DNA from: Chrysophaeum taylorii
Taxonomy: Eukaryota > Sar > Pelagophyceae > Pelagomonadales > Pelagomonadaceae
Length of the DNA stretch: 64,000 nt
Reading direction: 5' to 3'
NCBI GenBank assembly: GCA_029834535.1
Contig: JAQMWT010000443.1
Location: 62,001-126,000 of the forward strand
Shown here: one piece after another, positions 36,284-44,108 of the stretch
How the letters are laid out: the number at the start of each line of letters is the position of its first letter
Position numbering within the stretch: the stretch's first letter is position 1
Notes under the pieces: model-generated
Seen by the model: only the letters and a program-made list of their open reading frames with translations
Told to the model about the DNA's origin: nothing
Database searches by the model: none
Made by a program: the position numbers and the translations under genes

Positions 36284-37183
36284 TTAGGTGGCGGTCTGGG
36301 CTTGTTGGAGGCCCCCGGACTTGAAAAAGTCGGGAGCGAGGTGGCGGTGGACCGCGTCGGCCGCGTGTCTGAGAAGGACGATGCCGTCGGGGCCGAGGGC
36401 CGCGAGCGTGGCCGCGGGGTCGCAAGAGGCGCAGAGGAAGAGGATGAGGTGGAATGCGAGGATATCCCGGAGGATGTGGGCCGCGCAGACGTCGATGAGG
36501 TCGCAGCTCGGCAGGGTCCGCGGCTTGTGCTGCTTGTCGAAGAGGACGCGCGAGGCCTTGTGGAGAAGGTGGGTCGCTGCATCGGCGAGGTTCGAGACGG
36601 GTGCCACCGCGTGGTTATCGCGGAGGCCAGCGCAGACGAGCCAGGCAGCGTCGACGTAGGCCCAGTAGCGCGCGACCAAGGCGCGCCAGAGCGCGGCGTC
36701 GACGAGGTCGCTCTTGACGTCCAAGACGGCGTCCTCGTCAAAGTAGAGGGTGTTACTCTTGGAAGCTCTCCGTTTCGCGAGGACTTTGCGCGCCCTCGAA
36801 AGCGCGGGGTGCGGGAGCAGGCACCGGCGGTAGATGTAGATCGCCTTGACGACCGTATAGGGCGAGGCCTCGACGAGCCTCGACCAAATCTTGTGGAGGA
36901 GGAGGGAGTAGGGGTCGCAGTCGGGGGACGCGTAGGAATCAAAGTACGCGATCGAGGCCACGATGCTGTCGACGTGCTTGAGCTTGGGCGCCTCCTCGTC
37001 GGGCCTCGTACTCTTCAACAGCGCCGCCTCAAAATCCGAGCTCGTGAGCGCCTTGGCCTCGCGGTACCATAGTTGCATCGTCTGCGCGACGCGCGACCGA
37101 AGCTTTCCGCGCCCCCCTAACGACGACGGCATCACCACGTTCTCCTTGGCCGAGGCGACGACCGCGAAGGCCCACATCATCAT
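36284..37183 (-). CDS. ANTH/ENTH-like domain protein (299 aa)
   Basis: Three consecutive ATGs occur at 37183, 37180 and 37177. After a short hydrophobic start, residues about 25-180 follow the ANTH (AP180/CALM) plan: SDFEAALLKSTRPDEEAPK (ANTH: .DLE.A..KAT.....PK.KH), KHVDSIVAS, a helix with YSLLLHKIWSRL, and YTVVKAIYIYRRCL (W.V..K.L...H.LL). The remainder is helical with no clathrin or adaptor motif, so it is shorter than classical AP180. ANTH proteins bind PtdIns(4,5)P2 and help build clathrin-coated vesicles; an endocytic or Golgi trafficking role is likely. The usual Lys cluster for lipid binding is not obvious. It is head-to-head with uS15, 97 bp apart. Confidence 0.7.
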   Translation of the reverse strand: MMMWAFAVVASAKENVVMPSSLGGRGKLRSRVAQTMQLWYREAKALTSSDFEAALLKSTRPDEEAPKLKHVDSIVASIAYFDSYASPDCDPYSLLLHKIWSRLVEASPYTVVKAIYIYRRCLLPHPALSRARKVLAKRRASKSNTLYFDEDAVLDVKSDLVDAALWRALVARYWAYVDAAWLVCAGLRDNHAVAPVSNLADAATHLLHKASRVLFDKQHKPRTLPSCDLIDVCAAHILRDILAFHLILFLCASCDPAATLAALGPDGIVLLRHAADAVHRHLAPDFFKSGGLQQAQTAT

Positions 37184-37280
37184 ATTCGTGACAACAGCAC
37201 CGCAAGGGTAACGCTAAGTCAACCGCTGACTCACTTCGTTGCAGTTCAACCCGACGCACGGCATCATCGTCGGCGAGACA
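37184..37280. promoter_or_regulatory. Compact bidirectional promoter region (97 bp)
   Basis: The ATGs of the ANTH-like gene and the uS15 gene face away from each other across these bases. The run CTGACTCACTTCGTTGCAG (37226-37244) looks like a branch site plus 3' splice site, so uS15 might have an intron in its 5' UTR with its true promoter further upstream. Confidence 0.4.
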
Positions 37281-37973
37281 ATGCTTGGTCTCCTTCTTCT
37301 TCTTCTCTTACGGGCGCCGTCCGGCGTTGCGTTCCAGCCCCCCCTTGTCGAGCCGCGACGAGTGACTCCCCAATGCGCCGGGAAGAAGAGCGACGACCGG
37401 TTCTTCACGACGGACCTCTCGTCGTCCAAGTCGACGACGATGCCCCGCGACTTGCCCATCGCCCCACCGCCCGGCGAGGACGATCTGGGGAGCGACTTTC
37501 TGGTCGACGGTCTCGAGGACTGGGGTGTCGTCGGGCGGCCCGAAGAAGAACAGACGAACCTGCTCGCCGACCTCGATATCGAGGCGATGCGCGCCGAGGT
37601 CGAGGTCCGGGATTGGCCGCTCTCGCTCCGCGAGATCTGCGAAAAGGAGCGCGAGGAACACAAAAAAAACTACGCTCGTCACGCGAACGACAGCGGCTCG
37701 CCGGAAGTCCAGGTGGCCCTCTTCTCGGCTCGCATCAAGCACGTGACGCAACACGTCATCGACAATCCAAAAGACTTCGCCTCGCGCCGCGGACTTCTCG
37801 CGCTCGTCTCCAAGAGGCGCCGCCTTCTCAACTACTACTTCAAAAAAAAACCCCAGGCAGCCGAGCAACTCGTCAAGGATCTCGGCATCCGATTCCGCTT
37901 CCGCGCCAAGATCCCCTCCCGGGATGAAAAGTACCGCGAGTTCACCATCCGCGCCAACCGCAAGAAAAAGTAG
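37281..37973 (+). CDS. rpsO: Ribosomal protein uS15, plastid-targeted (230 aa)
   Basis: The ATG at 37281 is used; the frame extends upstream only to a TTG. The leader MLGLLLLLLLRAPSGVA is a signal peptide, and the next residues FQPP give the Phe-at-plus-one signature of proteins entering secondary red plastids. A transit region and acidic spacer precede the S15 domain, which occupies about the last 95 residues. Key text is KNYARHANDSGSPEVQVALF (bacterial S15: ...DTGSPEVQ.A.L..RI), HVTQHVIDNPKDFASRRGLL and VSKRRRLLNYY. In the 30S subunit uS15 binds 16S rRNA helix 22 and nucleates the central domain. The extra ~130 N-terminal residues are unusual beyond the targeting need. The C-terminal basic tail extends past the bacterial end. 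Confidence 0.92.
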   Translation: MLGLLLLLLLRAPSGVAFQPPLVEPRRVTPQCAGKKSDDRFFTTDLSSSKSTTMPRDLPIAPPPGEDDLGSDFLVDGLEDWGVVGRPEEEQTNLLADLDIEAMRAEVEVRDWPLSLREICEKEREEHKKNYARHANDSGSPEVQVALFSARIKHVTQHVIDNPKDFASRRGLLALVSKRRRLLNYYFKKKPQAAEQLVKDLGIRFRFRAKIPSRDEKYREFTIRANRKKK

Positions 37974-38046
37974 GCGCCGCCGCCGCCGCCGTTCTCGTTC
38001 CTTCCCGTCAGTCAGGTGTTGAGGGTAAACAAACATTCATCCATTA

Positions 38047-38666
38047 ATGGTGTTTTGGCTGAGTCGCGTTCTCGCGAGGCCGACCGCTCGGCGTGAGCCA
38101 GCGCAGTGGATCGAGTTCGCGGCGCGGTGGCACCGTGCGCGCGAGGTGTGGTCCTTCGCCACGGTGGAAAGCGCGCGGCGCGGTCTGAATGACGTAGCAG
38201 ACGCCCTGAGAGCCGACCCGCGGTACGAAATCATCGACGGCGTCCGCGCCGCGACGGTGACAGCGCGCGAGCGGCGTCGACCGATGTGGGCGTCAGTGCG
38301 ATCGTTCATCATAGGGCGCGCTGCAGCTCGTGGTCGTCGTCGACGCCACCGCGAGTGGGAGGACTGTGGAGCTCGTCGCAAAATCTGCCTCTCCGATTCC
38401 CGCCTTCGTGCAAGCACGCCCGCGTCATAGCGACGACGACATTCGCCGCGAGAACCTTTGTTGACTAACGCAGGCCGGGCGGCATCATTGTCGCGATGCT
38501 GCTCTGTTGGCTGCCGTTTCCCGACTTCGGCCTCAATCGCGACGTGCTGAGCCGGCTTCGCGAGAAATCGTCTTTTTGGCGGAGTCTGACCCTTTCCGGC
38601 GAGGTGGCTTTGAAAACGAGGGCGCAGGTTCAGCACCCGCGAATGCGAGTCTGTCATCTTGCGTGA
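38047..38666 (+). CDS. Probable small multi-exon gene of unknown function
   Basis: An ATG at 38047 starts a protein-like stretch (VLARPTARREPAQWIEFAAR, then DVADALRADPRYEIIDGVRA) with a possible mitochondrial leader. From 38327, after a CTGCAG, a second coding-like stretch appears in another frame (LVVVVDATASGRTVELVAKS, then PIPAF). After a textbook branch and acceptor (GACTAACGCAG ending at 38473) a third stretch is seen (GGIIVAMLLCWLPFPDFGL to a stop at 38666). A donor at 38296 would give a 31-bp intron in phase, and one at 38408 a 66-bp intron; the last junction does not resolve to one phase. I conclude that a small spliced gene is present but its exact protein is not known. The minus-strand frame across the same bases is a shadow. 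Confidence 0.4.
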
Positions 38667-39343
38667 GTCGGGCGCGCTCGGAGACCTCGCCTCGTGCGTT
38701 TCCCCGCAGACCCTGTTTTTCGCGTGCTTCATCTTGGCACCAGTCTGCGCCGCCATGTACGCGTGCGTCGCTCTCGGCATTACGAAGGGAGCGAAATGAG
38801 GATGGGTGGAGGAGCAGAATGTTAAGTAACAACAACGGGGCTTCCCTCCATTTCTCGGGGGACTCTCGCGCACTACAAGGATGGAGATGATTGTATAATT
38901 TATAAGGTGCATTATCCCTACACAGCACATTTCCGTGCTGCAGAATCAACTGCCGCGCCGGGTTTCTTGACGCGCTTCTAGGGCACCAGTCCGCTTGCGA
39001 CCCCGTGGAATCCTCTCAGATGGCCTCGTATCTACGTAGTCGGTGCCCAAATGCCCTTCGTCATCAGGCAATTCGTCCTACTAGCGCCTCCCGTGCTAAG
39101 TCGCCCTCAAAATCATTGCCCGATTTTATTGTTTTTTTCCAAGGCACGCTTCGTGTGGGCGGTTCTGAAGGCAATTGTCGACGGCCGTTGGCTTTGGGTG
39201 TGGCCTTTTTTTCGTCGCCTCTGGCGGCGCCGCATAATACGCGCATTCCTCGTTCGGACTAGTCCAGCATCTCCTCCTTACACTTTGACGCGTTTCGGCG
39301 GCGGACGAATGCTGTCTTGGATGCAGGCAGACGTCGATAGTAT

Positions 39344-39375
39344 AGTCGGTCGGTCGGTCGGTCGGTCGGTCGGTC
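39344..39375. repeat. (GGTC)n microsatellite
   Basis: About eight perfect GGTC units. Only 36 bases separate it from a longer AGTC repeat, and the two units differ by one base, suggesting one repeat seeded the other. Confidence 0.95.
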
Positions 39376-39411
39376 ACAACTTTGCCGTTTGTCGCTTCCT
39401 CGTGTGTCCGT

Positions 39412-39481
39412 CAATCAGTCAGTCAGTCAGTCAGTCAGTCAGTCAGTCAGTCAGTCAGTCAGTCAGTCAGTCAGTCAGTCA
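39412..39481. repeat. (AGTC)n microsatellite
   Basis: About seventeen nearly perfect AGTC units starting after TCA. Noncoding; long enough to be highly length-variable. Confidence 0.95.
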
Positions 39482-39869
39482 CTTTGAATGAAATAGTGAA
39501 AATGGAAAACCCGGCAGCACACTTTGGTGTTGTATTTATTTCCACGCGGCACGTTTACGAAACAACATTATTGATTGCCCCGTGGTTTATTTTTGTTCGT
39601 TCGATCCGGACGACGTAGGCTAGACAAAAGCTATGATGTGCGGGTAAAGTGACCGAAGCGCATTATCGGAATCCAACGGACGTGCGGTCAATGTAAAAAA
39701 ACCGTTTCTGAATAAACAAACCCAGTAGATCGATCCAACACGTATAATTTTCGATAGTTTTCGTGTAGAGATACGGGTAAAAAAGGGAAAAAGGGTCGTC
39801 GTGTCGCATGAACGCGTGCTGGTGAGCAGACCCGCCGTGTGCGTTCGTAAGTAGTTGGTCGCGTTTTCG

Positions 39870-41132
39870 ATGATTCGAAGAGCGGTGTTGTGGTTGCCGT
39901 TTGTGGTGGCGCGGGTACACACCGAGGAGAAGGTGCTGAACGATCATTGGGCGAACTTGTCGGCGCCGCACATCAAGGACCGGGAGGCTCTCTACGTGCC
40001 GTCGGAGCCGGGATGGTTGATCGGGAAGGGTCGGAAGGTGGCCATAGTGGACATAGGGATGCCGAAGAACGACTCGTTCTTTTGGTGCACGCGGGTGGGC
40101 GCGGCGGCGAAGGTCGTGTTCGAGATCGACACGCAACTGCCCGGACAACCGGTGCGGCGGGACATGCCGAAGCATCTGAACAATTGCAGCGACCGGCGAT
40201 CGCTGTTCGAGCGGCCCATGATTTCGAATCACTTGACGAAATCGATTATTTACGGGTACTATGCGCCGAGCGCCGAGCCCGACCGGCTCGCGGCGCCGAG
40301 CGTTCCGGCGGGGATGGCGATCGCGACCGGCGTGCAGTTGGTGTCGATCGTGTTCCGGAAATGGCTGTACGTCCACGAAGCCGAGAAGCACCACGTGCGC
40401 AAGCGCGCCGATATCGACACGGAGTCGGCGCTCACGTATCTCGAGTCTTTAGTTCGGGCGTCGACGTGGCTCGTGCTTCACGCGAAAGAGCATCAGATCT
40501 GCAGCGTCCAGATCTCGGCCGTCGACGGGCTCAGCGTCGAGCCCGACTGGTACGCCAGGCTCTCGCAGCCCGCGTACGAGCGCTGGGAGCTCAACACGCT
40601 CGAAATAAAGCGCGCGGGCGTCTGGGCCTCGGCTCCCGCCGGCAATCAGGACGTCAAAAACGAGAGCGCGGTCTTTAATTGGCCTGCGAGCGATCCCAAC
40701 GTCATTGGCGTCGGCTGCTATTCCTACGACACCCAGACGATCGTGCGCCAGCGCGGACCGGGCCTTGATATCTTAGTCGCGTCGATGGAAGACCACCCGC
40801 CGACCTCCTACTGTAACACCCTCGCCGTCGCCACCTCCGTCACCGTAAGAGACATCTGCGAGGCCCAGTGCGCGCACATCAGGCACCATCCCGGCTGTTC
40901 GGCCGCCTTTACCCTCTTTGCCATGCAGTACACGGGCATCGTCCTCCCGGATCCTCGCTCCTCCCTCTCTTTCTTCGCCCTCGTCCCTGATCGCCTCTTT
41001 GCCTACGTCAACTCCTCGCAAGTCTGCGACGATGCCCACCAGCTCCTCAGAAGCCCCGTTGCGAGAGAGGCGCTCTTGGCCAGGCTCCCCTTTCGCACTG
41101 CCTACTTTGCTGCCAGCGACTGGGGGCCCTAA
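39870..41132 (+). CDS. Secreted subtilisin-like (S8) protein, probably catalytically altered (420 aa)
   Basis: The ATG at 39870 gives a signal peptide (MIRRAVLWLPFVVARVHT). The body follows the peptidase S8 fold. VAIVDIGM has the catalytic Asp position (Asp61). Further on come VWASAPAGNQD with the oxyanion Asn (Asn259), NWPASDPNVIGVG (the usual YPASDPNVIAVG), RQRGPGLDILVAS (S.RGP.LDL.AP) and PTSYCNTLAVAT in the place of GTSMAAPLVAG, with the Ser kept as Ser313. The His motif (HGTHVAG) is not visible; the best-placed text is SVPAGMAIATGVQLVSI, which has no His. It is thus likely a pseudo-protease or a strongly diverged enzyme. There is no obvious inhibitor-type prodomain. The C-terminal part with several Cys (DICEAQC) is extra. 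It is tail-to-tail with the UNC93-like gene, 91 bp apart. Confidence 0.75.
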   Translation: MIRRAVLWLPFVVARVHTEEKVLNDHWANLSAPHIKDREALYVPSEPGWLIGKGRKVAIVDIGMPKNDSFFWCTRVGAAAKVVFEIDTQLPGQPVRRDMPKHLNNCSDRRSLFERPMISNHLTKSIIYGYYAPSAEPDRLAAPSVPAGMAIATGVQLVSIVFRKWLYVHEAEKHHVRKRADIDTESALTYLESLVRASTWLVLHAKEHQICSVQISAVDGLSVEPDWYARLSQPAYERWELNTLEIKRAGVWASAPAGNQDVKNESAVFNWPASDPNVIGVGCYSYDTQTIVRQRGPGLDILVASMEDHPPTSYCNTLAVATSVTVRDICEAQCAHIRHHPGCSAAFTLFAMQYTGIVLPDPRSSLSFFALVPDRLFAYVNSSQVCDDAHQLLRSPVAREALLARLPFRTAYFAASDWGP

Positions 41133-41223
41133 CGCGGTATTATCATCTCTTGCCTGCCTGCAGCTGACTAACCGACCAGCGGAAGTAGTAAGATATTATT
41201 ACTAGTCCTTCCATCATCCTTAT

Positions 41224-42651
41224 TCATCGCCAAGAAGAGGTAACATCTTCCCCCCTTGCTGCTCGTTGGCTCACCACGCCGCACTCCGGGAGGTCTCCTT
41301 CCTCCCCCCGGGCCGGGAGGGTGGGTGGCACCGCGGAGGAGGAGGAGGAGGAGGCAGCGAGAAGGGACGCGTCGTCGAGCGACGACGAAGGAGCCGGCGG
41401 GAGCTCGAACAAGGCCAGGAGCGTGCCGAACACAAAGGAGGCCGCGACGAGGGCCAACTGGGCGGCGTAGGGACAGCGTCGCGGCGGGAGGAGCGCGTAG
41501 CCGGCGCACCAGCCGGCCGACTGGACGAACTTGTACAAGCCGACGGCGCGCGAGGTTTCGGGGCCCGAGTGCGCGTAGAGCTTGTCGATGACCCAATAGC
41601 AATAAGCCTGGACGTACGAGTCGGAGAAACCCCAGAGTGCGAACGCGAGGGTGGGGGCGAGCCAGTCCAAGGGGGGGTCGGCGAAGCCGACGGGGATCGT
41701 CAAAGCGCGCTCCACGTAGGCTGCCAGAACAAATGCCGGGGTTGCGGTCGCGGCGAAAATCTCGAGGCCGCGGACGGCGCCGGCTCGCGGGGGTCTCCCC
41801 CGCGCGTCGAGCGTTCGACCGGCGCAGACTCCGGCGAGAACGGCGGCGGCGTAAAAGACGGCCAGCTGCAGGCCGACGATTCGGGGGTGGAAGGCGCGGT
41901 CCCCAAAGCCGTTGAGCTGGTAGGGCTGGTTAAACCCCGAGTACCAAAAGAGTGGCGCGAGGGTGGCAGCTTTTTTCGTCGAAAACAAGCGGAGAGTCTT
42001 TCTCGCCTCGGAGAACCGCGCCTCGTAGTCGCACGCGTCTTTGGCGTCCTCGAGCCACGAGGTTGCGAGTCCCCCGGCCATAATAAACGCCGTAAAGGCG
42101 ACAAATAGCGCGGCGTTCCCGCCAGACGCGTCCGATAGGTAGAAGAACGTTCCCAAACCGCCAGCTATCGCCGACGCGTTGAAGAGCGCCCAAAAGACCG
42201 CAAAATGCGCCCCAACCTCGCGCGTGTCGGCGGCTGCGATGTCCAACATGAGCCGCCCTTGCGCGGTCCAGAGCACGGCGGCGCCGAGGCCGTTGAGCGC
42301 GCCGCCGCCGACGACGAGAGCGCGAGACCACCCGGCATCGCCCACGACCGCAAACACCAACGCCGCCGCCGAGAACGCCGCGTACCCAAAAACACCCAGC
42401 CCGAGCGCTCGCTTCGCTCCGTACGCGTTCACGATGCCTGGCGCGCCAAAGCAGCTCAACGTAAACACTGCGTACAAAGTCGACAGAGCGTTCGACGCGA
42501 GCTCCGCGCTCAGGAGGATCGACGCGTACCCCTGCAGCGTGTAGTACGCGGCAAATACGAGAAAAAATATCGATCCCATCAACACCGTCTGCGTCATTGC
42601 CCCACCCGCGAGGCAACCCTCAGACCTCTGATTCACGAACCAGGCCATCAT
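41224..42651 (-). CDS. UNC93-like major-facilitator transporter (475 aa)
   Basis: The ATG at 42651 (MMAWFVNQRSEGCLAGG) is used; the frame upstream begins with a non-ATG codon. The protein has about eleven to twelve hydrophobic helices. Family signs include FAAYYTLQGYASILL in helix 1 (UNC93: ....NLQ..), GLGAAVLWTAQGRLMLDIA, which matches the UNC93 motif G.GAA.LWT.QG.Y, and the late FALWGFSDSYVQAYCYWVI segment. UNC93 proteins regulate K+ channels or traffic receptors in animals; in protists they are assumed to be membrane transporters or chaperones. The C-terminal tail is Ser-rich and cytosolic. No unusual breaks. Confidence 0.85.
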   Translation of the reverse strand: MMAWFVNQRSEGCLAGGAMTQTVLMGSIFFLVFAAYYTLQGYASILLSAELASNALSTLYAVFTLSCFGAPGIVNAYGAKRALGLGVFGYAAFSAAALVFAVVGDAGWSRALVVGGGALNGLGAAVLWTAQGRLMLDIAAADTREVGAHFAVFWALFNASAIAGGLGTFFYLSDASGGNAALFVAFTAFIMAGGLATSWLEDAKDACDYEARFSEARKTLRLFSTKKAATLAPLFWYSGFNQPYQLNGFGDRAFHPRIVGLQLAVFYAAAVLAGVCAGRTLDARGRPPRAGAVRGLEIFAATATPAFVLAAYVERALTIPVGFADPPLDWLAPTLAFALWGFSDSYVQAYCYWVIDKLYAHSGPETSRAVGLYKFVQSAGWCAGYALLPPRRCPYAAQLALVAASFVFGTLLALFELPPAPSSSLDDASLLAASSSSSSAVPPTLPARGEEGDLPECGVVSQRAARGEDVTSSWR

Positions 42652-44108
42652 CTGATATAAATACACTCGAAACAATTATTCCGTTGTGACTGCGTTTCTG
42701 TCAAGGGTGCTGCCCTGCTGCGCGTGCGTTCGTCGTGGCCCTCCGAACCGCGGCCTCGTCACCCTTGAGTCGCAGAGCCCTCTCGCACCGCTCAGTCTTT
42801 TTTTTCTGCACCCGACGCATACCTTCCCGGCGCCACGAGTTTAGGTGCTGCTGTCCCAGCTGGGGCTGCCACATTCAGGTGGTCTAGGTATCTCGAAAAA
42901 AAGGGGTTGACATGAAAGCCAGCCTCCTTTAAAGCAGGCTTCCGAGATGTCGAGGCTACTATCTCTCGAGTACGGCTCGCTTTACACCTTCAAGACTAAG
43001 GGGCAATCCGTGAGTTCCAAGCGCGCATGCAGACGCTAACTAACTCTACATAGTTCGCCGATGCCTGACTTGTCGGCGTCGGTACCTTTTTTTATCGAGG
43101 CGTGCTGCACCTCCTCATGATGGTTTGCTGTCCAAGGAGGAGTCCTAAGCCGCCGCAGGGGATATTGTGTGAGAGTAGTACGGAATTCCAGCAGAAACAA
43201 GAAAGGGTACACGCGAATCCATGGTGCCGCCGTGTCTTCAGAACCTGCGCACAGCGGACGTTCTTCGGGGGGCTTCTCGCGTCGGCGGAACAATTACCAT
43301 CCTGAACACATTATCTAGAGCCCGATTGTCGGACTGAAACTGTGCATTATTTTAAAACGGTGGGTTTGAAAGTGCGCGCGGCCTCGGGCGCCCGAGTGGT
43401 TGTCGCATTGAGCTCTCGGAGTGCTGTCTGTTGTCGCCGTCGTAAGATTAATTAATTAATTAATTAATTAATTTATTTATTTATTTATTTATTTATTCAT
43501 TTATTTATTTTATTTGTTTTATTTATTTTTTTTTAATTTTATTTATTTTTTCTTGCGTCGGCTTCGCAACTCGTGTCCGGCTTCATCCCCCCCCCCCCCC
43601 CTTTTGCGTCGGGTGCCCCCTCCTCTCCATATTCTTCGCAACTCATGTCCGGCTTGCTCCTCTCCTTCTTCTTCTTCTTCTTTATGTTTGTTTTCGCCAT
43701 CGCCCAGTTTTAGGACGACGAACGGCCTGTCGCCCGCGTATTACTACCATAACATTTTCTAATTTAAAATCATCCGGTAGGTAGCTTAGTAATTAAGTTG
43801 TCTCTCTTCTCCTACTCCCTGATCTTAGGCAAGGGGGTTCGAGACGGCCGCACCTTCGAGCGCGATGCATTGTGGATGGATGGCCTCCACAGGCCAGGCC
43901 CAATCACAGTCGTCATCACAACGCGCGCATCGAATTTCGAATCGACTCGGAAAATTCTAATTTGCTGCTCGCGGAATCGAGGCACCATATTATCCTCCGA
44001 GACCAGCGTCCTCGCGCGTGCGTTCGCGAGGTCTCCACCCAGGCCACAGCTTTCCCAAGGCCAAGACCCCCCTCTAATCTAATTGTAATAACAACACCCA
44101 AAATCGCG
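42652..44108. other. 1.46-kb divergent intergenic region
   Basis: No supported gene. It contains an AT-rich simple repeat at 43447-43540 and a poly-C tract near 43588-43601. The EMC1 frame is open upstream of its ATG from about 43872, but that stretch has no signal peptide and is taken as leader. A sequence near 43785-43850 with a GGTTCGAGAC word was tested as a tRNA and rejected. Confidence 0.5.
43447..43540. repeat. (TTAA)n / (TTTA)n AT-rich microsatellite
   Basis: About eight TTAA-type units grade into ATTT units with poly-T interruptions. It contrasts sharply with the GC-rich surroundings and is a likely low-melting or scaffold-associated stretch in the promoter side of EMC1. Confidence 0.9.

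Larger units (their letters stand above)
38667..39869. other. Intergenic region with GGTC and AGTC microsatellites
   Basis: No supported gene. Two tetranucleotide repeats dominate (39344-39375 and 39412-39481). The frame 39051-39491 that runs through them is repeat-driven. The last 350 bases before 39870 are AT-richer and probably hold the promoter of the subtilisin-like gene. Confidence 0.5.

Noticed and set aside
39051-39491. 146-residue plus-strand frame crossing the GGTC and AGTC repeats
   Set aside because: The end is pure repeat translation (SVSQ units) and the start has no family features.
43785-43860. Possible tRNA (GGTTCGAGAC resembles a B box)
   Set aside because: No acceptor, anticodon or T stem can be paired.
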